Positions 1 through 6,623 of a stretch of 7,661 nt of DNA are shown here, in pieces. Below the pieces are notes generated by a model that was not told where the DNA came from, did no database searches, and saw only the letters and a list, made by a program, of their open reading frames with translations. How positions within the stretch are numbered: position 1 is the stretch's first letter; every line of letters begins with the position of its first letter. This stretch comes from an uncultured Eubacteriales bacterium (GTDB lineage Bacteria > Bacillota > Clostridia > Christensenellales > Borkfalkiaceae), in assembly GCA_900545325.1 (NCBI GenBank), contig UQZE01000098.1:1-7661 (forward strand), given 5' to 3'. The translations under genes and the position numbers were made by a program.

Positions 1-47
1 TTTTCCCTGCGCTCGCCCTCGGACCGATCGCCGAATACGTCGGTTAA
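1..47 (+). CDS. kdpA: KdpA, K+-translocating subunit of the Kdp pump (C-terminal end only)
   Basis: Only the last 14 codons are present, read from base 3 to the TAA at 45-47. They give FPALALGPIAEYVG, which matches the conserved end of KdpA (PAL-LGP-I-E). KdpA is the membrane subunit carrying the K+ selectivity filter of the KdpFABC transporter. The identification rests on this short tail plus its position 13 bases before kdpB, the usual kdpA-kdpB order. The start and most of the gene lie outside the window. Confidence 0.88.
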   Translation, partial: FPALALGPIAEYVG

Positions 48-52
48 GGAGA
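46..52 (+). promoter_or_regulatory. Ribosome binding site of kdpB
   Basis: AAGGAGA lies 8 bases before the ATG at 61 and overlaps the kdpA stop codon. It fixes the kdpB start at 61 and suggests that kdpA and kdpB are translated from one message. Confidence 0.8.
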
Positions 53-60
53 TATGATTT

Positions 61-2166
61 ATGAAAAAGAATAAAAACGATAAAAAAGACAATCTGATGC
101 CTGAAAAAGGGCGTATGATCAATAAAAAGATCGTTCTCGATGCCACGCTGCAGTCGCTTGTGAAATTCAACCCGAAAACGCAGGTCAAAAATCCCGTTAT
201 GTTTATCGTATACATCGGCGCGATCTTCACGATGATACTGTTCTTCCTCTCGCTCGGCGGGATCAGGGACGGACAGGGCGGCCCGTGGTATATCTTCGCG
301 GTATCCCTCATCCTGTGGTTCACTTCGCTCTTCGGCAATTTTGCCGAAGCCATCGCGGAGGGCAGGGGCAGGGCGCAGGCGGAAAGCCTTAAAAAGGCCC
401 GCCGCGACGTCATCGCGAGAAAACTCGCTTCGGCCGATCCCGAAGCGGAATATGTGGAAGTCAAAAGCAACGAACTCAAGCCCGGCGACATCGTGCTGGT
501 AAAGGCGGGCGAACAGATCCCGATGGACGGCGAGGTTATCGTCGGCATCGCGAGCGTGGACGAAAGCGCCATCACGGGCGAGTCCGCGCCCGTCATCAGG
601 GAATCGGGCGGCGACAGAAGCGCCGTAACGGGCGGCACCACCGTAACGAGCGACTGGCTGATCGTCAAAGTTACGGCGGAAGCGGGCAAGAGCTTCCTCG
701 ACAAGATGATCGCCATGGTCGAAGGCGCGAGCCGCAAAAAGACGCCTAACGAGATCGCTCTTCAGATCCTTCTCGTAACGCTGACCATCATCTTCCTCGT
801 GGTATCCGCCTGCCTGCTGCCGTTCTCGCAGTTCGCAGTCAACCAGGCGGGACAGGGCGAAGCCATCAGCCTCACGGATATCGTGGCGCTGCTCGTGTGC
901 CTTGCTCCGACGACCATAGGCGCACTGCTCTCTTCGATCGGCATCGCGGGCATGGCCCGTCTCAATAAAGCCAACGTGCTCGCCACCAGCGGCAGATCGA
1001 TCGAAGCCGCGGGCGACGTGGACATTCTGCTGCTCGACAAAACGGGCACCATCACGCTCGGCAATCGTCAGGCAAGCGAATTCATTCCCGTGGGAGACAT
1101 CACCGAACGCGACCTCGCGGAGGCGGCGCAGCTCTCTTCCATCGCGGACGAAACCGCGGAGGGCAGGAGCATCGTCGTGCTCGCCAAGAACAGGTTCAAT
1201 TTAAGGGGCAAGGAAATAGCCGAACTCAACGCGCAGTTCATCGGATTTTCCGCTAAGACGCGCATGAGCGGCGTGGACGTGGGCGACGAACATATCCGCA
1301 AAGGAAGCGCGGACGCCATCGCCGCTTACGTGAAATCGCAGGGAGGCGAATATCCCGCAGAATGCAAAAAAATAGTAGAACGCGTGGCGGGAGAAGGCGG
1401 TACGCCGCTCGTCGTCGCGAGAAACAGCAAAGTGCTCGGCGTCATCTATCTCAAAGACATCGTTAAAGAGGGTGTCAAAGAGAAGTTCGCCGATCTGAGA
1501 AAGATCGGCATCAAGACGATCATGATCACGGGCGACAACCCGATGACGGCGGCGGCCATCGCCGCGGAAGCGGGCGTGGACGATTTCGTGGCGGAAGCTA
1601 CCCCCGAAACAAAGCTCGCGCTCATCAAAAAACTGCAGGCGGAGGGACACCTCGTCGCCATGACGGGCGACGGCACCAACGACGCTCCCGCGCTCGCGCA
1701 GGCCGACGTCGCCGTGGCTATGAACTCGGGTACGCAGGCCGCGAAGGAAGCGGGCAACATGGTCGACCTCGATTCCTCGCCGACAAAACTCATCGACGTG
1801 GTGAGAATCGGCAAACAGCTCCTGATGACGCGCGGCGCGCTCACGACCTTTTCGATCGCGAACGACATCGCAAAGTATTTTGCCATTATTCCCGTGCTCT
1901 TCGCGAGCATATATCCCGGGCTGAAAGCGCTCAACTTCATGGACTTAACCAGCCCCACGACGGCGATTTTATCTTCCGTCATCTATAACGCGCTCATCAT
2001 CGTCGCGCTGATACCGCTCTCTTTGAGGGGCGTGAAATACAAAGAACGTCCCGCGGGAAAGATGCTCAAGAGCAATTTGCTCATCTATGGCGTCGGCGGC
2101 GTGATAGCTCCGTTTATATTCATCAAACTCATCGACCTGCTGCTTACGGCATGCGGCGTGATGTAG
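61..2166 (+). CDS. kdpB: KdpB, potassium-transporting P-type ATPase subunit
   Basis: KdpB is the ATP-hydrolysing subunit of the KdpFABC high-affinity K+ pump in the cytoplasmic membrane. The protein has 701 residues, slightly longer than the roughly 680 usual for the family, because of a lysine-rich N-terminal tail of about 20 residues. Visible motifs are the first membrane helix from about N44, TGES at 172-175 (actuator domain), PTTIG at 283-287 in the fourth membrane segment, the phosphorylation motif DKTGT with D326, GDGTND at 536-541, and the membrane-5 pair D602/K605 that corresponds to the E. coli Asp583/Lys586 dipole linking hydrolysis to transport. S175 of TGES corresponds to the serine whose phosphorylation inhibits E. 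coli KdpB. The motif before PTTIG reads CLA where E. coli has CLI. The gene is intact, and kdpC starts 11 bases after its stop. The operon promoter is upstream of the window. Confidence 0.98.
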   Translation: MKKNKNDKKDNLMPEKGRMINKKIVLDATLQSLVKFNPKTQVKNPVMFIVYIGAIFTMILFFLSLGGIRDGQGGPWYIFAVSLILWFTSLFGNFAEAIAEGRGRAQAESLKKARRDVIARKLASADPEAEYVEVKSNELKPGDIVLVKAGEQIPMDGEVIVGIASVDESAITGESAPVIRESGGDRSAVTGGTTVTSDWLIVKVTAEAGKSFLDKMIAMVEGASRKKTPNEIALQILLVTLTIIFLVVSACLLPFSQFAVNQAGQGEAISLTDIVALLVCLAPTTIGALLSSIGIAGMARLNKANVLATSGRSIEAAGDVDILLLDKTGTITLGNRQASEFIPVGDITERDLAEAAQLSSIADETAEGRSIVVLAKNRFNLRGKEIAELNAQFIGFSAKTRMSGVDVGDEHIRKGSADAIAAYVKSQGGEYPAECKKIVERVAGEGGTPLVVARNSKVLGVIYLKDIVKEGVKEKFADLRKIGIKTIMITGDNPMTAAAIAAEAGVDDFVAEATPETKLALIKKLQAEGHLVAMTGDGTNDAPALAQADVAVAMNSGTQAAKEAGNMVDLDSSPTKLIDVVRIGKQLLMTRGALTTFSIANDIAKYFAIIPVLFASIYPGLKALNFMDLTSPTTAILSSVIYNALIIVALIPLSLRGVKYKERPAGKMLKSNLLIYGVGGVIAPFIFIKLIDLLLTACGVM

Positions 2167-2170
2167 GAGG
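2165..2170 (+). promoter_or_regulatory. Ribosome binding site of kdpC
   Basis: AGGAGG overlaps the kdpB TAG stop and lies 7 bases before the ATG at 2178. It decides the kdpC start in favour of 2178 over the in-frame ATG at 2151, which lies inside kdpB and has no such site. Confidence 0.8.
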
Positions 2171-2177
2171 CAATAGG

Positions 2178-2945
2178 ATGAAAAAGTCAATCAAGAAAAA
2201 GGCGGCGGAAGAGGAAGTTTCCGCGACCGAGGTCGAGGTCGGCGCCGAAGGCGCGGCCGTCAAAAAGAAAAAACACACCATGCTCCGCGCTTCTATCATG
2301 CTGCTTCTGGTGTTCACCTTTATCTGCGGCTTCGTTTATACGCTCAGCGTAACGCTCGTCGGACAGGTGGCGTTTCCCTACGAGGCGAACGGCTCGCAGA
2401 TCATCGTAACGCTCCCGAACGGGGATCAGAAGATCTACGGCAGCGAGGACATCGGTCAGAATTACGAAGATCCCATTCACCTCTTCGGCAGAGTGAATTT
2501 GGGCTCGCCGAGCAACCTTTCGCCCGAAAGCGACGAATACCTCGAACTTTTGGAAAAGCGCGTTCAGGAGCGCAAGGATAAGCTGGCAGCCGTCGGCTAT
2601 ACGGAAGAGGCGGATATTCCTCTGGAACTGATCTCCGCGAGCGGCAGCGGCGTTGACCCGCACATCTCGCCCGACGCGGCTTATTTCCAGGTTCCCGCGG
2701 TCGTAGCCGCAAGGACGAAAGCTGGTTGGAAGATCGTTACGGACGCGGACGGCAACGTTACGCCGCTCGCTCCCGCCGCGGCGGCGACATATGAGCCCGC
2801 GAAAGGCGAAACGGTTTCCGACTTTACCGAAGATTACGTGAAGAGCGTGATCAAAAAGTACACGGAGGGCAGATTCCTCGGCATATTCGGGGAAAAGACC
2901 GTCAATGTGCTGCTCGTGAACCTCACCCTGGACGGGATCCTGTGA
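2178..2945 (+). CDS. kdpC: KdpC, Kdp pump accessory subunit (enlarged form)
   Basis: KdpC is a single-span membrane protein that stabilises the KdpA-KdpB complex. The chosen start gives 255 residues against roughly 190 for typical KdpC. The order is a charged lysine/glutamate-rich cytoplasmic tail of about 35 residues, one membrane helix (about 40-62), then an outer domain. The family signature is clear: ASGSGVDPHISP from A154, then QVPAVVAAR, and near the end EGRFLGIFGE followed by VNVLLVNLTLD. The extra length has two sources: the N-terminal tail, and an insertion of about 30 residues (roughly 182-215, with an alanine-rich stretch) between the QVP helix and the conserved EGR segment. The reading frame is intact. 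The stop TGA shares one base with the ATG of the next gene, so translation is probably coupled. Confidence 0.96.
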   Translation: MKKSIKKKAAEEEVSATEVEVGAEGAAVKKKKHTMLRASIMLLLVFTFICGFVYTLSVTLVGQVAFPYEANGSQIIVTLPNGDQKIYGSEDIGQNYEDPIHLFGRVNLGSPSNLSPESDEYLELLEKRVQERKDKLAAVGYTEEADIPLELISASGSGVDPHISPDAAYFQVPAVVAARTKAGWKIVTDADGNVTPLAPAAAATYEPAKGETVSDFTEDYVKSVIKKYTEGRFLGIFGEKTVNVLLVNLTLDGIL

Positions 2946-4465
2946 TGGAACGGGGCAGATTAAAAATATTTTTCGGATATTCGGCTGGCGTAGGTAAGAC
3001 CTACGCCATGCTTAAATCCGCCGGGGAATTGAAGGCCGCGGGCGTGGACGTGGTGCTCGGCTATCTCGAGCCGCACGACAGGCCGGAAACGCTCGCCATG
3101 GCGGAGGGACTGGAACGCCTGCCGCTCAAAGAGGTCAACTATAAGGGCATCGTCTTAAAGGAATTCGACGTGGACGCCGCGCTGAGCCGGCACCCCGAAC
3201 TGCTGCTTGTGGACGAACTCGCGCACACCAACGCGCCGGGCTGCCGCAACAGAAAGCGCTACCTCGATATAGAAGAACTCGTGAACGCGGGCATAGACGT
3301 TTACACCACGGTCAACGTGCAGCATATAGAGGGGCTGCACGACCTCGTGGATTCCGCGACTTCCGTGGACGTGAGCGAATGTATTCCCGACGAAATATTC
3401 GACTACGCCGACGAGGTCGCCCTCATCGACGTGGAGCCTTCCGAGCTGATCGAGCGCATGAAGGAAGGCAAGATCTATAAAAAGACCAAGGCCGCGGCCG
3501 CGCTGGAAAATTTCTTCAACAGAGATAATCTTTACGCGCTCCGCGAACTGACCATGCGCCGCAGCGCCGACCGCATAGAAAAGCTCACCAACAACGGCGA
3601 ACTGAAAAGCAAGGTGCTCGTGCTGATCAGCCCGTCGCCCTCCTCTTCCAAGGGGATCCGCGTCGCGGCAAGGCAGGCGGACGCCTATCACTGCAAATTT
3701 TCCGCAATGTACGTGGAAACGGGCGGGGAACTGAGCGACAAGGCGGCGGAAAACATCAAAAAACACATGAAACTCGTGCGCGATCTGGGAGGCGAAATGG
3801 TCGTCAAGTACGGCGAAAACATCGTCGATACCGTTGCGGACTATGTCAAGCTGGCGGGCGTAACGAACCTCGTGCTCGGCAAAACGTGGCAGTCGGTGGG
3901 AAAGAAGAACGGGCTGGAGGATCGGTTTATCGTGCGGCTTCCGAACGTGGAAATACTCATCGTGCCCGACAACGAACACCTTTCCATGCGCAGGAATACG
4001 CTGCTCGATTTCTTTTCCGTGCTGTTTTCCCGCAACAAGCTGCTCAGAAAATACAAGACGGCGAACAGAATTCTCGATATATCCAACCTCATTGCGCAGG
4101 CGGTCGCGGAAAACGACGGCAAAAGGGCGGTTTTGAGAGGCGTCGCCGAAGTGCTATCCCGCGCATTTTCCCGAGGAACAATGATACTGAGCGGTAAATT
4201 CCGCGTGGAATGTTCCTTTGAGGGCGAAAGCACGGCCGTATTTTCGGAAACGAAGGAATGCGCCGTGGCGGAATGGTGCGTAACCAACGGCAAGAGCGCC
4301 GGGCGCGGCACCGATACCCTGCGCGACGCAAAGGGAACGTACTTCCCGATCAAAGCGCGGCGGGGCTATTCCGTCGTGGCGTTCGATTGTTCCAAAGTCA
4401 AGCTCACGGTTACGGAAAGGCTGATATTCAACCAGCTCAACGACCTGCTCAAAATCGTTTTATAG
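2945..4465 (+). CDS. Kinase-less KdpD-like sensor (KdpD domain, USP domain, GAF domain)
   Basis: Canonical KdpD is a membrane sensor kinase of about 900 residues; this protein has 506. The N-terminal KdpD domain (about 1-215) carries the ATP-binding motif AGVGKT (14-19) and the second conserved block DELAHTNAPG (90-99). A universal-stress-protein domain follows (about 222-345), with S229-x-S231 and FSAMY (252-256). The last part (about 370-506) matches the KdpD GAF domain, with AEW ending at W444 and NGKSAGRGTDTL at 448-459. The four-helix membrane domain normally found between USP and GAF is absent, the intervening segment having only a short hydrophobic run. The protein ends where the histidine kinase should begin. 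No frameshift or remnant is seen: the stop is followed directly by a terminator. The ATG at 2945 overlaps the kdpC stop as TGATG; a GTG at 2942 is also possible. I infer a soluble ATP/nucleotide-responsive regulator of the Kdp pump. The family is certain, the function is not. Confidence 0.93.
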   Translation: MERGRLKIFFGYSAGVGKTYAMLKSAGELKAAGVDVVLGYLEPHDRPETLAMAEGLERLPLKEVNYKGIVLKEFDVDAALSRHPELLLVDELAHTNAPGCRNRKRYLDIEELVNAGIDVYTTVNVQHIEGLHDLVDSATSVDVSECIPDEIFDYADEVALIDVEPSELIERMKEGKIYKKTKAAAALENFFNRDNLYALRELTMRRSADRIEKLTNNGELKSKVLVLISPSPSSSKGIRVAARQADAYHCKFSAMYVETGGELSDKAAENIKKHMKLVRDLGGEMVVKYGENIVDTVADYVKLAGVTNLVLGKTWQSVGKKNGLEDRFIVRLPNVEILIVPDNEHLSMRRNTLLDFFSVLFSRNKLLRKYKTANRILDISNLIAQAVAENDGKRAVLRGVAEVLSRAFSRGTMILSGKFRVECSFEGESTAVFSETKECAVAEWCVTNGKSAGRGTDTLRDAKGTYFPIKARRGYSVVAFDCSKVKLTVTERLIFNQLNDLLKIVL

Positions 4466-4470
4466 ATAAA

Positions 4471-4494
4471 AAGCTCCCTTTCGGGGGCTTTTTT
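4471..4494 (+). terminator. Rho-independent terminator of the kdp operon
   Basis: An 8-bp stem AAGCTCCC (4471-4478) pairs with GGGGGCTT (4483-4490), with one G-T wobble and a TTTC loop, and runs into six T residues. It begins 6 bases after the kdpD-like stop codon and shows that the operon ends there without kdpE. Confidence 0.88.
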
Positions 4495-4514
4495 CGTTTG
4501 TGCGGGGCGAACGC

Positions 4515-4543
4515 TTGAATTTATTTCCGATATTGTCTATAAT
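4515..4543 (+). promoter_or_regulatory. Sigma-A promoter of rarA
   Basis: TTGAAT (4515-4520) is followed after 17 bases by a perfect TATAAT (4538-4543). The expected transcript start near 4550 gives a short leader of about 18 bases. This separates rarA transcription from the kdp operon. Confidence 0.8.
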
Positions 4544-4550
4544 AATAAAA

Positions 4551-4557
4551 AAGGAGG
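4551..4557 (+). promoter_or_regulatory. Ribosome binding site of rarA
   Basis: AAGGAGG lies 10 bases before the ATG at 4568 and supports that start. Confidence 0.75.
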
Positions 4558-4567
4558 CGGGGAAAAG

Positions 4568-5887
4568 ATGTTGGAACAGGGGACTATTTTCGAAAGAGAG
4601 AGCGTACAGCCGCTCGCGGCGCGGCTTCGGCCGCAGACGCTTGAGGAATACTGCGGCCAGAAACATCTGCTCGGCGAAGGCAAGGTGCTCCGCCGCCTGA
4701 TCGAGAGCGACAACGTCGGCTCCATGATCTTCTGGGGTCCGCCGGGCGTAGGCAAGACCACGCTCGCCCGCATCATAGCCAAACGCACGAAGGCGAATTT
4801 TATCGACTTTTCCGCGGTGACGAGCGGCATCAAGGAAATAAAACAGGTGATGGAACAGGCGGAAAAAAGCCGTCTGTTCGGGGAAAAGACCATTCTCTTC
4901 GTAGACGAAATTCACCGCTTCAACAAGGCGCAGCAGGACGCCTTTCTGCCCTTTGTGGAAAAGGGCAGCATCATACTTATCGGCGCCACGACGGAAAATC
5001 CCTCTTTCGAAGTCAACGGGGCGCTGTTGTCGCGGTGCAAGGTGTTCGTTCTGCAGTCGCTCAAAACCGAGGAACTCTGCGAACTTTTGCGGCATGCGCT
5101 CGCGGATAAGCGCGGTTTCGGCGGGCAGAATGTCGAGATCGCGCCCGAACTGATAGAAAATATCGCCAATTTCGCCAACGGAGACGCGCGGAGCGCCCTT
5201 TCCACGCTGGAAATGGCCGTGCTGAACGGCAGGGCGGAGGGCGGCAGGATCGTCGTTACCGCGGAAACGATAGAGCAATGCACGTCGAAAAAGTCCCTGC
5301 TTTACGATAAGACGGGGGAGGAGCATTACAACCTCATATCCGCGCTGCATAAGTCTATGCGCAATTCCGATCCCGACGCGGCCGTGTACTGGCTGGCGCG
5401 CATGCTGGAGGCGGGGGAAGATCCGCTCTATGTGGCGCGGCGCGTAACGCGCTTTGCCAGCGAGGACGTGGGGCTGGCGGATCCCCGCGCGCTGGAGATC
5501 GCGGTCGCGGCCTATCAGGCCTGTCATTTTATCGGCATGCCCGAATGCAGCGTGCATCTCACGCAGGCGGTGGTGTACATGTCGCTCGCACCCAAGTCCA
5601 ACGCGCTGTACGTCGCATACGAGAGCGCCAAAAAGGACGCCCTCACCATGCTTGCCGAACCAGTTCCCCTGGTGATCAGAAACGCGCCCACCAAACTCAT
5701 GAAGGAGCTGAACTATGGCAAAGGCTATCAGTACGCGCACGATACCGCGGATAAGCTTACGGACATGCAGTGCCTGCCCGACAGCCTGCTGGGCAGGGAA
5801 TATTACCGTCCGACCGAAGAGGGGACGGAGGCAAAATTCAAATCCCGCCTCGACGACATCAAGGCGTGGAAACGGGACAGAAAATAA
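4568..5887 (+). CDS. rarA: Replication-associated recombination protein A (RarA/MgsA/YrvN family AAA+ ATPase)
   Basis: RarA is a cytoplasmic AAA+ ATPase related to clamp-loader subunits and eukaryotic WRNIP1. It acts at stalled replication forks and single-stranded DNA ends. The protein has 439 residues, normal for the family. Visible features are the N-terminal segment PLAARLRPQTLEEYCGQ, Walker A GPPGVGKTT (57-65), Walker B LFVDEIHRF with D113/E114, sensor 1 GATTENPSF (139-147) and a probable arginine finger R156 in SRC. The C-terminal half has the helical oligomerisation region, including the conserved DPDAAVYWLARMLEAGEDP and FASEDVGLADP segments. It has its own promoter and ends at a terminator shared with the convergent acetyltransferase gene, so it appears monocistronic. 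There is no sign of truncation or of functional linkage to its neighbours. Confidence 0.97.
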   Translation: MLEQGTIFERESVQPLAARLRPQTLEEYCGQKHLLGEGKVLRRLIESDNVGSMIFWGPPGVGKTTLARIIAKRTKANFIDFSAVTSGIKEIKQVMEQAEKSRLFGEKTILFVDEIHRFNKAQQDAFLPFVEKGSIILIGATTENPSFEVNGALLSRCKVFVLQSLKTEELCELLRHALADKRGFGGQNVEIAPELIENIANFANGDARSALSTLEMAVLNGRAEGGRIVVTAETIEQCTSKKSLLYDKTGEEHYNLISALHKSMRNSDPDAAVYWLARMLEAGEDPLYVARRVTRFASEDVGLADPRALEIAVAAYQACHFIGMPECSVHLTQAVVYMSLAPKSNALYVAYESAKKDALTMLAEPVPLVIRNAPTKLMKELNYGKGYQYAHDTADKLTDMQCLPDSLLGREYYRPTEEGTEAKFKSRLDDIKAWKRDRK

Positions 5888-5915
5888 AAAACGCGGACAA
5901 ACGGTCCGCGTTTTT
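5885..5915. terminator. Bidirectional terminator between rarA and the acetyltransferase gene
   Basis: ACGCGGAC (5891-5898) pairs perfectly with GTCCGCGT (5904-5911) around a 5-base loop. A run of A precedes it and a run of T follows it, so each strand has a stem followed by T residues. It lies exactly between the two convergent stop codons and fits termination in both directions. Confidence 0.88.
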
Positions 5916-5916
5916 A

Positions 5917-6513
5917 TCACAGTTCCCCGTACACGGGGTAACGGTATTTGTCCGCTTCGGTGATTTTCCGCAAAACTCTGCATGGCACGCCCACGGCCAC
6001 CGTGTTTTCGGGAATGTCCCTGGTAACTACGCTGCCCGCGCCGATTACGGAATTATTTCCGATGGTAACGCCCGCGAGCACGGTCGAACCCGCGCCGATC
6101 CACACGTTGTCCCCAACGGTGATGGGCTTCGCTATTTCCAGCCCCGCTTTGCGCTGTTCGGGGTCCGTGGGGTGTTCCGCCGTGGTAAAACAGCAGTTTG
6201 GCGCGATAAACACGTTGTTGCCGAAAGTAACGCGCGCGCCGTCCGTGATAATGAGGTTATGGTTGGAATAGAACTTGTCGCCTACGGCGATATTGTAGCC
6301 GTAATCGCACCAGAACGGCGGCGTGATCACGACGTCCCGTCCCATGGAGCCGAGAATTTCGGCAAGCATGGCCCGCAGTGTTTCCGCGTCGTTGGGATTC
6401 TGCTGGTTGTAACGGTAACATTTATCCTTGCATTTTCTTATTTCCGCTTCGTATACGGGGTTGTAACAGCCCTGAAACAGGCAGTTGAGCGGCACTTTTA
6501 CTTTCGGTTCCAT
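5917..6513 (-). CDS. Sugar O-acetyltransferase, maltose/galactoside (Maa/LacA) type
   Basis: The 198-residue product belongs to the left-handed beta-helix acetyltransferases that move the acetyl group of acetyl-CoA to a sugar hydroxyl. The N-terminal helical cap (about 10-60) resembles the Maa/LacA cap. FWCDYGYNI (67-75) is the conserved start of the beta-helix. Hexapeptide repeats follow, ending in ITVGDNVWIGAGSTVLAGVT and the closing GVPCRVLR (175-182). H114 in AEHPTDPEQR matches the catalytic histidine of LacA and Maa. Eight cysteines (11, 16, 28, 32, 69, 107, 108, 178) are more than I expect for the family. The start at 6513 has no good ribosome binding site, and its promoter -10 lies only 6 bases upstream. 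The gene is divergent from an AraC-type regulator, a plausible controller. The acceptor sugar cannot be read from the sequence. Confidence 0.94.
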   Translation of the reverse strand: MEPKVKVPLNCLFQGCYNPVYEAEIRKCKDKCYRYNQQNPNDAETLRAMLAEILGSMGRDVVITPPFWCDYGYNIAVGDKFYSNHNLIITDGARVTFGNNVFIAPNCCFTTAEHPTDPEQRKAGLEIAKPITVGDNVWIGAGSTVLAGVTIGNNSVIGAGSVVTRDIPENTVAVGVPCRVLRKITEADKYRYPVYGEL

Positions 6514-6519
6514 GCTTTC

Positions 6520-6548
6520 AGTATAGCAAAAGCGCCCGAAAAGCGCAA
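6520..6548 (-). promoter_or_regulatory. Promoter of the acetyltransferase gene
   Basis: On the minus strand a weak -35 TTGCGC (6548-6543) is followed after 17 bases by a good -10 TATACT (6525-6520). The -10 ends 6 bases before the ATG, so transcription would begin at or next to the start codon. Either the message is leaderless or a different promoter is used. Confidence 0.5.
6528..6546. repeat. Short direct repeat inside the acetyltransferase promoter
   Basis: AAAAGCGC occurs at 6528-6535 and again at 6539-6546, 11 bases apart and so one helical turn. Both copies lie between, or overlap, the -35 and -10 of the minus-strand promoter. It could be an operator, but eight-base identity in a GC-rich spacer may also be chance. 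Confidence 0.3.
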
Positions 6549-6576
6549 GCGGCTGAACGAAATTTGCGCGCGGGCC

Positions 6577-6605
6577 TTGAAATATCCGTGAATATGGTAT
6601 ACAAT
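6577..6605 (+). promoter_or_regulatory. Promoter of the AraC-family regulator gene
   Basis: TTGAAA (6577-6582) and TACAAT (6600-6605) are separated by exactly 17 bases. The predicted transcript start near 6612 falls at the edge of the ribosome binding site, so the leader would be very short. The promoter is divergent from that of the acetyltransferase gene. Confidence 0.6.
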
Positions 6606-6611
6606 AAAGCG

Positions 6612-6617
6612 GGGAGG
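6612..6617 (+). promoter_or_regulatory. Ribosome binding site of the AraC-family regulator
   Basis: GGGAGG lies 6 bases before the ATG at 6624. It selects this start over an in-frame TTG at 6564, which lies upstream of the promoter -10. Confidence 0.7.
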
Positions 6618-6623
6618 GCGGGC

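Noticed and set aside
2151..2177. An earlier in-frame ATG for kdpC.
   Set aside because: It lies inside kdpB, and the AGGAGG at 2165-2170 points to the ATG at 2178.
3155..3979. A 274-codon minus-strand frame inside the kdpD-like gene.
   Set aside because: Antisense shadow of a conserved domain region, with no recognisable protein features.
2945..4465. The kdpD-like gene as a pseudogene.
   Set aside because: The reading frame is intact, the retained domains carry their key residues, and a terminator follows at once with no leftover kinase sequence, so a functional short form is more likely.
4460..5983. A 507-codon open frame on the minus strand opposite rarA.
   Set aside because: It lies fully antisense to an intact, clearly recognised rarA, runs through a terminator, shows no family motif and has a low-complexity arginine/histidine-rich composition typical of frames mirrored from GC-rich genes.
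5770..6591. A 273-codon plus-strand frame over the acetyltransferase gene.
   Set aside because: It overlaps the end of rarA and the shared terminator, and the opposite strand encodes a complete acetyltransferase with its catalytic histidine.
6564..6623. An upstream TTG start that would add 20 residues to the AraC-family protein.
   Set aside because: It lies upstream of the best promoter -10, has no ribosome binding site and the added residues match nothing in the family.
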